A stretch of DNA of 64,000 nucleotides from Granulibacter bethesdensis. Lineage in GTDB: Bacteria; Pseudomonadota; Alphaproteobacteria; Acetobacterales; Acetobacteraceae. The DNA lies in contig NZ_CP018194.1 in assembly GCF_001889545.1 (NCBI RefSeq), forward strand, positions 2,630,001-2,694,000, in the 5' to 3' direction. This document shows, one piece after another, positions 47,477 to 56,001 of this stretch (positions are counted from its first letter, which is position 1; each line of letters starts with the position of its first letter). The notes beneath the pieces are model-generated. The model saw only the letters and a list, made by a program, of their open reading frames with translations. It did not search any database and was not told where the DNA came from. The position numbers and the translations under genes were made by a program.

Positions 47477-49600
47477 ATGGCCATTCTGCCCATCCTGCTC
47501 TGCGCCTTTGCCTGCCTGGGACTGGCGGGCGAAAGGCTGATGGCCGCACCGCCGCGGCAGGATCGCCGGATCCTGCCGGCACGGCTGAAGCGGCTGATGC
47601 TGTGCCACATCGTGCTGTGTGCCGTGGGGGGCATGGCCTGCCTGTCTGTTCTGCTCGGGGGCGCGTCATGGAATGGAACAGCATGGGTTGGCGGCGCCCT
47701 GCCCGCGCTGGTGTCGGATGCCGTTGCCCTGCGTCTGGGGCTGGACGGATTTTCCGCCTTTACAGCGCTGGCCGGATTCTGTGCGCTCGGGCTGGCCAGC
47801 GCCACCGGGCTGGATCGACCCGGAGGAGGAGCCACGCGGCTGGCCTTTGTAACAGCCGCGTTGATGCTGACCGTCATGGCAGCCGATGTCATGACACTGG
47901 CAGGAGGCATCGCCTTGCTTTTCGTCGCCCTGTGGGCCTGCCCTACGCATGACGGCCCTACGCATGACGGCCCTACGCATGACGGGGCGTCCCCCGGCAC
48001 GGAAACGAACACGTTCAGCCCGGCCCATACCCCGCCCCATTCGGGGAATGCGGCCGCCATTGTAGGGATTCCGCTGCTGATCATCTCTACGGTCATGCTG
48101 ATGCAGCACGTCTCTCCCGCAGGCAGGGGGCCGGTACAGGGCGTCGAGTCAGCCAGACCGCTGGTCTGGATTGCCCTGTTACTGCTGACCATCGTCGTTC
48201 TGACGACGATGGCCGCCCTGCGTGCCCCCTCCTCCGAGCTATCCCGGATCGTGACAGAGGAGCACACGTCCGGGCCGGAACCGGCGGCCCCGGACCTTGC
48301 CACCCTTACCCCTGCTTTGCCGGTACAGCGCAGCCCGGCCCCGGCCCTTGCCACGCCGGCGCAGATCGTCCGGCCTGCTTTGCAGGTGATTGTGCCGGTT
48401 TATCTGCTCGGACGGCTGGGACTCGATTTCCTGCGTAAGGCGGGGGGACCGGGAGAAAGCACTCCACTGATGCTGGCCGGAGCCATTCTGGCCCTGGCCG
48501 GTGGAATCAGCACCTTGCGGGGACGCAGCATTGGCCGCTGCGTGAATGGAATGGCGGACAGCCAGACCGGTCTTGCGATTCTGGGCTGCGGGCTGGCCGT
48601 GGCCGCCATGGCGGTTGATCTGCCCGATCTTGCCAGCCTTGCCCTGGCTTCCGTCCTGATCATCGTCCTGTCTGCCGCCCTGCTGATGCCAGTGTTGGGG
48701 ACCGGAACCACACTGATCGAGGAAGGGGCCGGCACCACCATGCTGGACCGGCTTGGCGGCATCATCATCGGGATGCCACGCATCGCCCTGCTGACCGGCG
48801 CAGCCTGCCTGGCCGGCGCAATGCTGCCGCCTTCCCCGCTTTATGCCGGGCGTTGGATGCTGGTTCAGGCCCTGATCGGCGGGCAGAGAATTCAGGACGC
48901 CGGTCTGGATGCCTTGCTGACGCTCGGGCTGGTCGCTACGGCACTGGCCTCGGGATTGGGAATAGCAGCGGTGCTGCGCCTGATCTGCATCGCCATTCTC
49001 GGCCGCCCCCGTGCGCCACGGGCCGCCGCCAGCACGGAGCCGCGCCGTCCCGCCGGGCTACGGGCCATGCAGGCAGGGCTTGCGGCCTGTATCGTGTCAG
49101 GGCTGATCCCCGGCCCTGTCCTGCACCTCCTGCACGGGGCGCTGGCAGTGCTGTGCGGTCATACCATGGATGATCGGACTGGCTGGATCGGGATCAGCGC
49201 GCAGGTCGACAGCATGCTGAGCTACACCCCGTTGTGGATCGCGCTGGCGCTGATCTGCGGCACCGCCCTGCTGCGGCACTTCCTGCACGGGCGGCGCAGC
49301 ACGACCCGGAATGCCGCGCCATGGAATGATGGCGATGCACCGGCACCACCCTGGCTACCCTTCGGCGATCCGGCCACCCAGCCCGATCCTGATTCGGTGG
49401 CCGATACTTTCCTGGCCCCGCTGCCGCCCCTGAAACCCACCCATCCGGCCCTGTCCGGCCTGCAGTCGCTGCTGCGGATGATCCTGACAGCCAGGCTGCC
49501 GGGTCGGGCAGAACGTTTCATCCCGGCCGGGGCCTCTGTCGGGCTGCTGGCAGTGCTCTGCCTGCTGCTGGCCATGGCCGCTCTGGAGGCACGGCCATGA
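47477..49600 (+). CDS. hyfB: Hydrogenase-4/complex-I-like antiporter subunit, HyfB type (divergent)
   Basis: A 707-residue membrane protein with about 14 hydrophobic helices, positioned as the HyfB/NuoL-like subunit. The short LDGFSAFTALAG segment (about residue 90) matches the family. The canonical PLHxWLP-A-H proton-channel segment is not recognisable: the equivalent part is a Pro/Ala-rich linker. A 15-base unit is tandemly repeated three times at 47941-47985 and encodes PTHDG three times in a loop. The ATG at 47477 has AAAGGG 9 bases upstream. It is the first of six ATGA-coupled genes. Confidence 0.7.
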   Translation: MAILPILLCAFACLGLAGERLMAAPPRQDRRILPARLKRLMLCHIVLCAVGGMACLSVLLGGASWNGTAWVGGALPALVSDAVALRLGLDGFSAFTALAGFCALGLASATGLDRPGGGATRLAFVTAALMLTVMAADVMTLAGGIALLFVALWACPTHDGPTHDGPTHDGASPGTETNTFSPAHTPPHSGNAAAIVGIPLLIISTVMLMQHVSPAGRGPVQGVESARPLVWIALLLLTIVVLTTMAALRAPSSELSRIVTEEHTSGPEPAAPDLATLTPALPVQRSPAPALATPAQIVRPALQVIVPVYLLGRLGLDFLRKAGGPGESTPLMLAGAILALAGGISTLRGRSIGRCVNGMADSQTGLAILGCGLAVAAMAVDLPDLASLALASVLIIVLSAALLMPVLGTGTTLIEEGAGTTMLDRLGGIIIGMPRIALLTGAACLAGAMLPPSPLYAGRWMLVQALIGGQRIQDAGLDALLTLGLVATALASGLGIAAVLRLICIAILGRPRAPRAAASTEPRRPAGLRAMQAGLAACIVSGLIPGPVLHLLHGALAVLCGHTMDDRTGWIGISAQVDSMLSYTPLWIALALICGTALLRHFLHGRRSTTRNAAPWNDGDAPAPPWLPFGDPATQPDPDSVADTFLAPLPPLKPTHPALSGLQSLLRMILTARLPGRAERFIPAGASVGLLAVLCLLLAMAALEARP
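47941..47985 (+). repeat. Three perfect 15-bp tandem repeats inside hyfB
   Basis: Three identical copies of CCCTACGCATGACGG in a row encode Pro-Thr-His-Asp-Gly three times in a loop of HyfB. Copy number is likely to vary between strains, because slippage would stay in frame. Confidence 0.95.
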
Positions 49601-50520
49601 CGGGAAGCTTCTTTTCCCCCGGACTGTATATCGTGCTGCACCTCATCCTGCTGGCCCTGCTGGCACCGCTGGTGACCGGGATCATCACCAGCATCCGCAT
49701 CAGGGCCAGTGGAGGCGGCTGGCTGTCTCCCCTCGCGCCTTACACATGGCTCCGGGCGACGATAAAGCACGGCATCGTCATTCCCGCGCAGGCAACCAGC
49801 CTGTTCTTGCTCCTGCCATGCGTCTCCCTGATTGCAACCGCGCTGGCCGCCTTTCTGACGCCTTCCTTTCTGATCGATGGCCCTGTGACCGGAGGGGGTG
49901 ACGCCATCCTCATCCTGGGCCTGCTGTCACTGTCCCTGATCGCCAGAGTGATGGGGAGCATGGATACGGGGCTGAGCCAGAACAGCATTGGCACGCTGCG
50001 ACAGGGCGGGGAGGCTGGCTGGATGGAGCTGATCGTGACCCTCAGCCTCTCCGCCCTGACGATGCTGGGCGGAAACCCGGTCCTGACAGCCCTGCATACG
50101 ACCGGGATGATGCCCGGTGGCGCCTTGCTGATCTCACTGCTGCTGCCCGGCCTGTGCCTTGCCGCGCTGGCCGGCGCAGGGATGTTGGGCACGCCATCGG
50201 ATGACATGGCGCATCTCTCCGGCCCGCTGCTGGCCATGGCTTCTTATGAACAGTCCCTGCGTCTGCTGACCTGGATCAGCATCATGGCGGTCGTGTTTCT
50301 GCCTTTTGGCATGATCTCCCTTCAGGCCGGCCTCCTGCACTGGGGCTTCGCCATTCTGACATGGGGGGGCAAAATCCTGTTTCTCGCCGTCCTGCTGGGT
50401 CTGGCGCAGGCGCGGCTGCCTTTTCCGGCGGCCGGACGGGGGGCTGCGTTCCTTCTGCTGGGCAGCGTCTTTACCCTTCTGGCCGTCCTGTGCCTGCTGG
50501 CGGGACAATATCCGGCATGA
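49597..50520 (+). CDS. hyfC: HyfC/NuoH-like membrane subunit
   Basis: A 307-residue protein with about eight transmembrane helices, the NuoH/HyfC-type subunit that carries the quinone or cation channel in the family. The DTG segment (SMDTGLSQ, about residue 128) matches the family's LDTGS. The basic loop normally reading GPSxLQPYxDLLKLxxK is altered to GGGWLSPLAPYTWLRATIKHG, losing the conserved Pro-Ser and several Lys. The start overlaps the hyfB stop as ATGA. Confidence 0.75.
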   Translation: MTGSFFSPGLYIVLHLILLALLAPLVTGIITSIRIRASGGGWLSPLAPYTWLRATIKHGIVIPAQATSLFLLLPCVSLIATALAAFLTPSFLIDGPVTGGGDAILILGLLSLSLIARVMGSMDTGLSQNSIGTLRQGGEAGWMELIVTLSLSALTMLGGNPVLTALHTTGMMPGGALLISLLLPGLCLAALAGAGMLGTPSDDMAHLSGPLLAMASYEQSLRLLTWISIMAVVFLPFGMISLQAGLLHWGFAILTWGGKILFLAVLLGLAQARLPFPAAGRGAAFLLLGSVFTLLAVLCLLAGQYPA

Positions 50521-51218
50521 CCATCACACCAGGCACCGTTTTCCTCCCGCTTCTGGCGATGATTCTGTTCTCAGCCATGATCGCCGCGCTCTGTACCAGG
50601 CTTCGGGCCGCGCGACAGGTCGTGCTGGCCCAGACCATGCTGGTGACAATCGTGGCCGCGATGAATGCCTTGTTAACGGCTTTCTGTCTGCCTGATCGTC
50701 CGGCCTGGCCCATGGCCGGAGTTGCTCTCACGGTGCTTCTGGCAGGATTGTTTCTTGGGCAAAGATGGCGGAGCAGGTCGCTCGCCCTGTCATCAGAACC
50801 GGATCTCAAAACCGGTCAGCCAACCCTGCCCGATACGGTCTGGATGATAGGAACCGGCCTGATTATCGCCCTGGTCGTCTCCGGCGGCATCGGATTAACG
50901 CCCATTGTCTCTCACGCTCCGGTATCCACCGCGACGCTATCCACATCACTGCCCGATCCCGCAACGGTGATCGCCATCAGCCTGACGATGGGGATGCTGT
51001 CTCTGCTCTGGCTGGCCCGTGACAGCAGGGTCGATTTCCTCGGTCCGGCACTGCTTCAGGCCGGGCTGGCAATCGCACTGGTCATGAGTGCACTGGATAT
51101 TCACCGGCTGATGCCGCTCTACAGTCTGCTGGGCCTGCTGCCCGCCCTGCTGACGGAGGAAGCCTTCCGCCTCCTGCGCCAGCGGGAAGCACGGGCTGAG
51201 ACGGAGGCTGCACCATGA
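50517..51218 (+). CDS. hyfE: HyfE-like membrane subunit
   Basis: A 233-residue protein with about six or seven hydrophobic helices, at the HyfE/NuoK-like position. The C-terminal helix pair (VDFLGPALLQAGLAIALVM and LMPLYSLLGLLPALL) fits the HyfE layout. It overlaps the hyfC stop as ATGA and is coupled in the same way to hyfF. The sequence is divergent, so the assignment leans on gene order. Confidence 0.7.
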   Translation: MTITPGTVFLPLLAMILFSAMIAALCTRLRAARQVVLAQTMLVTIVAAMNALLTAFCLPDRPAWPMAGVALTVLLAGLFLGQRWRSRSLALSSEPDLKTGQPTLPDTVWMIGTGLIIALVVSGGIGLTPIVSHAPVSTATLSTSLPDPATVIAISLTMGMLSLLWLARDSRVDFLGPALLQAGLAIALVMSALDIHRLMPLYSLLGLLPALLTEEAFRLLRQREARAETEAAP

Positions 51219-52618
51219 CGGATCATGCCCCCGATTGGCTTTCCCTTCTGACCGATCCGGCATGGTGGCCATGGCTGCTGCCACTGCCGTCGCTGTTGAC
51301 CGCCGCACTGAGCATGGCGCTGTCCGGCTGGCAGGGAGCAGCCTGGGCCGGTCTGGTATCAGCCTGTCTGACGCTGGGCTTGGCAGGGGGATTGGCAGCG
51401 GGATTGGCAGGAGGGCTGGCAGGGGCTTCATTGACCGCCATGTCCGCTGATCCGGCCGCGGGAGGAGCATTGCTGACGGCCCTGATCAGCGTGATGGCCG
51501 CCACAGCCTGGCTTGGCTGGTGCGCGGATGAGGTCGCTGCCATGCGTATCTCCCTCACCCGGCTGAAAATCCTGGCGGTCGGGCAGCAAACCGCGTTGGC
51601 GGGAATTCTGCTGGCCTTTGCCCCCTCTCCCTGGGCAGGCTGGGCCGGGATCAGCATCGCCATGGCCGTGCTGACTGTTCTGGCTGCCTTTTCCCCTTCC
51701 GCGGCCATGTCCCGGCGGGGAGAGACGCTGACAGTCGGGATGATGGCCTGTCTGCTGTCCCTGTTCGGCCTGATCATCCTTCAGGCGTCCTCCTCCGGTC
51801 TCCTTTTCTCCGGACAGGGGCACGGTCTGGTCCGCACCATGCCAGGCCTGATCTGCCTCGCCGCCGGGCTGGCCGTCCCCGCCGGCCTCGCCCCGGTGCA
51901 TCAATGGCTGCGGGAGACCGTCAGCGCCCTGCCACCGCCAGGACAAGCGCTGATCACCGGCGGGCTGCCTGCTGCCGCCCTGCTGTTCATGCTGAAACAG
52001 TCCGGCGCGGGCATGCCGCCTTTTATCTATGGCACGCTGGGGATTCTCTCCGTACTGGCCGGTGCGGTGCTGGCGATCCGCTGCGGCTTCACCCTTTCAT
52101 GGCGCTGGAGCGGACCACTCTCCTGTCTCGGCGGCGGCTGTCTGGCGGGTGGGAGTCAGGGTCTGCTCTATCCGGCGCTCGGGCTGCTGGCCCTGAGCGC
52201 CTGTCTGCTGCTCGACGGCCGAGCACGGCAGGTGGGAGCTGTCTCCGACCATACACCCTCCCCGCAGGGACATGGCGGGTTGGATGCATTGCGACTCGCG
52301 GCCCGTTTCAGTCTGGCGGGGCTGCCGGGGGGCACTCTGGCGGGACTGATCACCCTGCTGTCCGGGACTGCCCTGACGCATCCTCTTCTGGCCCTGCTGC
52401 TGGCGGCCGGGCTTGGAAGCAATGGCTATGCGCTGCTCCGTCAGGCGCCGATGCTGCGACCCGCCCGAAGGCCGCCGACACCCTCCCGCGCCTGTCTGCC
52501 GCTTGATATGACCGCAACCCTGCCCGCCCTGATTCTGCTGCTGACCTGCATCCTGCTGGGGCTTGGCAATGGGCCATCCCGCTGGTTCGCCTCTGCTGCC
52601 GCTGCGGTGACACAATGA
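51215..52618 (+). CDS. hyfF: HyfF/NuoN-like antiporter subunit (divergent)
   Basis: A 467-residue membrane protein with about 14 helices. The antiporter-like segment LAPVHQWLRETVSALPPPGQALITGG (about residues 228-253) clearly corresponds to the PLHxWLPxAHxxAPxxxSA motif of the family. The Lys that normally follows in the next helix (SGVxxK) is replaced (GGLPAAA), and the second His of the motif is missing. A Gly/Leu/Ala-rich stretch near residues 55-70 is low-complexity. Coupled to hyfE and hyfG by ATGA overlaps. Confidence 0.78.
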   Translation: MTDHAPDWLSLLTDPAWWPWLLPLPSLLTAALSMALSGWQGAAWAGLVSACLTLGLAGGLAAGLAGGLAGASLTAMSADPAAGGALLTALISVMAATAWLGWCADEVAAMRISLTRLKILAVGQQTALAGILLAFAPSPWAGWAGISIAMAVLTVLAAFSPSAAMSRRGETLTVGMMACLLSLFGLIILQASSSGLLFSGQGHGLVRTMPGLICLAAGLAVPAGLAPVHQWLRETVSALPPPGQALITGGLPAAALLFMLKQSGAGMPPFIYGTLGILSVLAGAVLAIRCGFTLSWRWSGPLSCLGGGCLAGGSQGLLYPALGLLALSACLLLDGRARQVGAVSDHTPSPQGHGGLDALRLAARFSLAGLPGGTLAGLITLLSGTALTHPLLALLLAAGLGSNGYALLRQAPMLRPARRPPTPSRACLPLDMTATLPALILLLTCILLGLGNGPSRWFASAAAAVTQ

Positions 52619-54171
52619 GTAGTCTGGACTCCCTGTTGCAGGGCGCCGACACCGAGGCCACCCACCATGATGCCGCCACCCATACCGTGGCACGGAGGCT
52701 ACTGACCGCCCCGCTCTGGCAGGAACTTGCAGCCAGCCCCCAGGCCGGGTTGCTGGCGCTCTGGGCCGATCAGGCGCGCTGCCATGCCTTGTATCGCACC
52801 GCGCATGGCATCCTGCCGGTGGCAACCCCGATCGAAGGGGGGCGCTTCCCCGCGCTTTCCCCCTTCCGTCCCGCCGCGGCATGGCAGGAGCGGGCCATCC
52901 GCGATTTGTGGGGCTATGAGGCCGAGCACGGCGTGGATAGCCGCCCATGGCTCGATCACGGCAGATGGCCGATGAGTGCCCCGCTTTCCGCCCGGCCCGG
53001 ACCGCCTTTGCCACCGCCCGAGCAGGCGGAGTGGCGGATGGCCTCGCCCTTTGCCTCCTCCTTTGTATCGCCCCGGCCCGATATCACGCTGCACGAGCGC
53101 AGCATTGGGCCTGTGCATCCATTGATGCGGGAGCCGGCACAGTTGCGCCTGCATCTGCATGGCACCATCATCCGGCAGGCGGAATGGCGGCTTGGCTATA
53201 CTCATCGCGGTATCCCGTGGCTGATGCGCGGGAAACCCCTGCGGGACGCGATCAGGATCGCAGCCCGGATCACCGGCGATGCAGCGCTCGCCCACGGTCT
53301 GGCCTTCGCCCGTGCCGCCGAGGCCGCCTTGCGGCTGGAGCCGCCTCCCCGCGCCCTGCTGCTGCGTGGCCTGATGAATGAGCTGGAACGCTGTACCGTC
53401 CATCTGTATGTCCTCGCCACCACGGCCAGCGCCGCCGGCGCCGACACCTATGCCGCGAAACTGTCCACATGGCGGGAGCGTCTGTTGCGCGCCATTCAGG
53501 ATGCGTTTGGCAACCGCATGATGATCGACCAGCTTATTCCTGGCGGGGTGCTGACCGATCTTCTGGACGGCACCGCACTGGAAACAGTCTTGCAGGCCCT
53601 CGGCCGGACCATGCCGGAGCTGATCGAACGCTATGAAACGGCTGCCAGCCTGAGTGGGCATGGATTCTGCGCCCGTCTCCGTGGCTGTGCTGTCCTGTCC
53701 GGATCGGATGCTGTTTCCCTCGCCGTACCTGGCCCCGCCGGACGCGCATCGGGCCGGCCCCATGATCTGCGCACCACCTGGCAACAGGCTCCGCATGGCA
53801 CGGTGCACAGGCTGGTGCTGGCAAATGGCGACGCGGATGCCAGAATGCGGGTCCGTCTGGCCGAAATTCAGGAGAGCCTGCGGCTGGCACTGCTGTTTCT
53901 GGATTCCCTGCCGGTCGGACCGATTGCCAATCCCATGCCGATCGGCACAGGCAATGCCAGCGGAGAAGGTTATGGCGGGGTGGAATCGGCCCGTGGCGCA
54001 TGCTGGCACTGGCTGCGCATCGAGGGCGGAATGGTGGTCTCCGCCCATGCGGCCGATCCATCATGGCGGCTGATTCCCGCTATTGAGGCCGCTCTGCCCG
54101 GCACGGACATTGATCTGCTGGGAGTGGCGCTGGCCTCTTTCGCGCTCTCGCCCGCCGGGGCTGATCTGTGA
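52615..54171 (+). CDS. hyfG: Hydrogenase-large-subunit-like protein (HyfG type) without NiFe ligands
   Basis: A 518-residue soluble subunit with a NuoC-like N-terminal part (ERAIRDLWGYEAEH, about residue 95) and a NuoD/hydrogenase-large-subunit-like part. In HycE-type proteins the NiFe ligands lie in RxCGxC; here the segment reads RITGDAALAHG, with Thr220 and Ala223 in the cysteine positions. The C-terminal DPCxxC motif is also absent: the protein ends SFALSPAGADL. So no NiFe site can form. This agrees with the Ehr (energy-converting-hydrogenase-related) idea. It is coupled to hyfF and followed 7 bases later by hyfI. Confidence 0.85.
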   Translation: MSSLDSLLQGADTEATHHDAATHTVARRLLTAPLWQELAASPQAGLLALWADQARCHALYRTAHGILPVATPIEGGRFPALSPFRPAAAWQERAIRDLWGYEAEHGVDSRPWLDHGRWPMSAPLSARPGPPLPPPEQAEWRMASPFASSFVSPRPDITLHERSIGPVHPLMREPAQLRLHLHGTIIRQAEWRLGYTHRGIPWLMRGKPLRDAIRIAARITGDAALAHGLAFARAAEAALRLEPPPRALLLRGLMNELERCTVHLYVLATTASAAGADTYAAKLSTWRERLLRAIQDAFGNRMMIDQLIPGGVLTDLLDGTALETVLQALGRTMPELIERYETAASLSGHGFCARLRGCAVLSGSDAVSLAVPGPAGRASGRPHDLRTTWQQAPHGTVHRLVLANGDADARMRVRLAEIQESLRLALLFLDSLPVGPIANPMPIGTGNASGEGYGGVESARGACWHWLRIEGGMVVSAHAADPSWRLIPAIEAALPGTDIDLLGVALASFALSPAGADL

Positions 54172-54178
54172 GACACTC

Positions 54179-54703
54179 ATGAGATGGTTTCCGTCCCTTC
54201 AGGCTTCCCATCCCGGGCTGTGGGATGATGCCGCCAGCCAGCCGCATGCGGAAACCGTCGCCGCACTGATCGCCCGGCGCAGAAGCAGCGCACGGCCAAG
54301 GCTGGGACAGGCCCTGTCCATCCTGCATGCAGAGAGCGGCGGAGGCAGCGCCTGCCTGCTTGAACTGGAGGCATTGCGCGCCGCGCCCGGTCTGCTGGCC
54401 CGTCATGGATTACGGTTTGTCGCCTCGCCGCTGCATGCCGATATCCTGCTGATCACCGGCTATGGCTGCCACAACCTGACGAGCGCCATCCATCAGGCAT
54501 GGGAGGCGATGCCAGGCCCGCGATGGGCCATCGCCGTCGGTGACGGAGCCGCAGAGGGTAATCCGCTGCATGGAAGCTATGCCAGCACCGGCACTATGGA
54601 AGACATCCCTCTTGATCTGGTCATTCCAGGCAGTCCCCCTGCAGCGGACACAATCCTGTCCGGCCTGCGCGCCCTGGTCGCAGCCAATGCTGATCCGGCC
54701 TAG
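54179..54703 (+). CDS. hyfI: NuoB/HyfI-like small subunit with eroded N2-cluster ligands
   Basis: A 174-residue protein of the NuoB/HycG family, which normally binds the [4Fe-4S] N2 cluster. The alignment is clear around SPLHADILLITG and LVIPGSPP. Three of the four ligand positions are changed: CNGC reads G56-S-A-C59, the GAC position reads GDGA (Gly123), and PGCPP reads PGSPP (Ser152). Only Cys59 remains. Together with HyfG this implies a complex without its usual redox centres. The ATG at 54179 follows the hyfG stop by 7 bases. Confidence 0.85.
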   Translation: MRWFPSLQASHPGLWDDAASQPHAETVAALIARRRSSARPRLGQALSILHAESGGGSACLLELEALRAAPGLLARHGLRFVASPLHADILLITGYGCHNLTSAIHQAWEAMPGPRWAIAVGDGAAEGNPLHGSYASTGTMEDIPLDLVIPGSPPAADTILSGLRALVAANADPA

Positions 54704-54967
54704 AAACTGACCTTAACAGCGGCTGATCAGTCGCATGACAAGCAGAGGCTGCCTCTTCCCGAAATCGCTTGTCGCCCCTGGACCGCCATTCACATCATCC
54801 GTGGTACACCTCCATGATCCGGTGCTGTACGGACCATTTTCCGGTGTCCGCCCATGCTGTCATGACCCTTCACAGACGTTGGAACAGGGCTATTTTATCC
54901 TTCCACGCTGGACCCTGATGGCCAGGATTGGGTAAATCGCTCTCCTTCACAGCGATAAGTGATCTTC

Positions 54968-55225
54968 ATGTCCATGACCCGTACTGATATCGACCGCGTG
55001 CAGACCTACCTGCGCCGCCTGCTTGGCACCGACCGGATTCAGCTGATTGTCCCGCCCAAGGCTGGACTGTCCGTAGAAGTGGCTGTTCAGGATGAAGTCA
55101 TTGGCACGATCCACAAGGACACCGATGATGGTGAAATTTCCTATTCCGTGCACCTGACCATTCTTGAGGAAGATCTTCCTCCAGCGCCGAAAGCTGCTCC
55201 CGTCAAAACAGCCAGAACACGCTGA
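54968..55225 (+). CDS. DUF3126 family protein
   Basis: An 85-residue (83 if the second ATG is used) small cytoplasmic protein of the alphaproteobacterial DUF3126 family. The family segments DIDRVQTYLRRLLG and DEVIGTIHKDTDDGEISYSVHLTIL are present, and a Lys/Pro/Arg-rich tail follows. The function of the family is unknown. The gap from hyfI (about 265 bases) shows no further gene; an open frame there lacks a ribosome site. Confidence 0.85.
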   Translation: MSMTRTDIDRVQTYLRRLLGTDRIQLIVPPKAGLSVEVAVQDEVIGTIHKDTDDGEISYSVHLTILEEDLPPAPKAAPVKTARTR

Positions 55226-55238
55226 TTATTCGGTATGC

Positions 55239-55283
55239 GGGATTTCGTTTTCGGGGGCGTGCGCTCCCCGAAGGCGAAATCCC
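55239..55283 (+). terminator. Hairpin after the DUF3126 gene
   Basis: Nested arms GGGATTTCG / CGAAATCCC and TTCGGGG / CCCCGAA form a long stable hairpin 13 bases beyond the stop. The following TTCATTGTGTTC is only weakly T-rich, so it may be a terminator or an mRNA 3' end. The AT-rich stretch from about 55300 to 55450 probably holds the promoter of the next gene. Confidence 0.6.
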
Positions 55284-55486
55284 TTCATTGTGTTCATCGT
55301 GTCGGAATTTTTTTACCGGTGCGGGATAAAAAATTGTGAACACTCAACCTAAAGTTTACAAAATCCAAATAGTTTATAAATAAAAACCATAATAACCAAA
55401 AAATTATATTTCTTTTTTGTTAGAAATTTCTTGCCAAGAAACAGGATTTTGGCTTTCTTTGGTCCGCGAACATAGGAGCCAAGTCC

Positions 55487-55855
55487 ATGGCTATTTCCGT
55501 CTGGCAAAAGAAAAAAATGTTCCAAAATGCTCGCGACATGCAATCCCCGCCATCGGAAACCCCGTCAAATGTGATTTCATTGCGGGGTGGAGATACACCT
55601 GCTGTGGAAAACATTCTAAACGTGCTGATCTTTGACCCTGATTTCTACCGCTCGCGTTATATTGATGTCGCTGAAGCCGGTATTGATCCAGTTGACCATT
55701 ACTTTACTGTTGGCTGGAGAGAAGGACGGCAGCCCAACGCTGCGTTCGACCCGGAAGCCTATCAAAATGCCAACCCGGATGTTCGGGACGCACAGATTAA
55801 TCCCTTCGCCCACTATCTGCTGAGAGGATACCGGGAAGGTCGCCCGCTGCGGTAA
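55487..55855 (+). CDS. Short repeat protein of the glycosyltransferase-associated FDxxxY...NPDV type
   Basis: A 122-residue soluble protein whose C-terminal about 75 residues hold two copies of a 35-residue repeat: FDPDFYRSRYIDV-...-HYFTVGWREGR and FDPEAYQNANPDV-...-HYLLRGYREGR. This repeat is usually found inside or at the ends of large glycosyltransferases; here it is a separate protein. The ATG has AGGAG 9 bases upstream. It precedes a large glycosyltransferase, with a hairpin between. The function is unknown; scaffolding or sugar-chain binding is a guess. Confidence 0.78.
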   Translation: MAISVWQKKKMFQNARDMQSPPSETPSNVISLRGGDTPAVENILNVLIFDPDFYRSRYIDVAEAGIDPVDHYFTVGWREGRQPNAAFDPEAYQNANPDVRDAQINPFAHYLLRGYREGRPLR

Positions 55856-55945
55856 AGCATAGAATGCCAGAGATAGAAAATAATCTCCTTTTCCGCGTCT
55901 TTCTGAGTTCTATATTCATATTATGGTTCCCCCCCTGCCTGACGG

Positions 55946-55973
55946 CCTCCATCTGTTTTGATGGAGGGTTTTC
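55946..55973 (+). terminator. Hairpin between the repeat protein and the glycosyltransferase
   Basis: CCTCCATC pairs with GATGGAGG around TGTTTT and is followed by GTTTTC. It looks like an intrinsic terminator or attenuator 91 bases beyond the repeat-protein stop and 30-56 bases before the glycosyltransferase start. Confidence 0.65.
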
Positions 55974-56001
55974 ATGCCAATCAAGAAAATGAGGCCGGAT
56001 T

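Noticed and set aside
47941-47985. Possible CRISPR array
   Set aside because: Units are 15 bases, contiguous without spacers, and lie inside hyfB coding sequence.
52615-54703. Calling the Hyf-like genes a functional NiFe hydrogenase
   Set aside because: NiFe and most Fe-S ligand cysteines are absent, and no maturation or ferredoxin genes are nearby.
54735-54935. A 66-codon frame between hyfI and the DUF3126 gene
   Set aside because: No ribosome site, no similarity to a known family, and unusual Cys/Pro composition.
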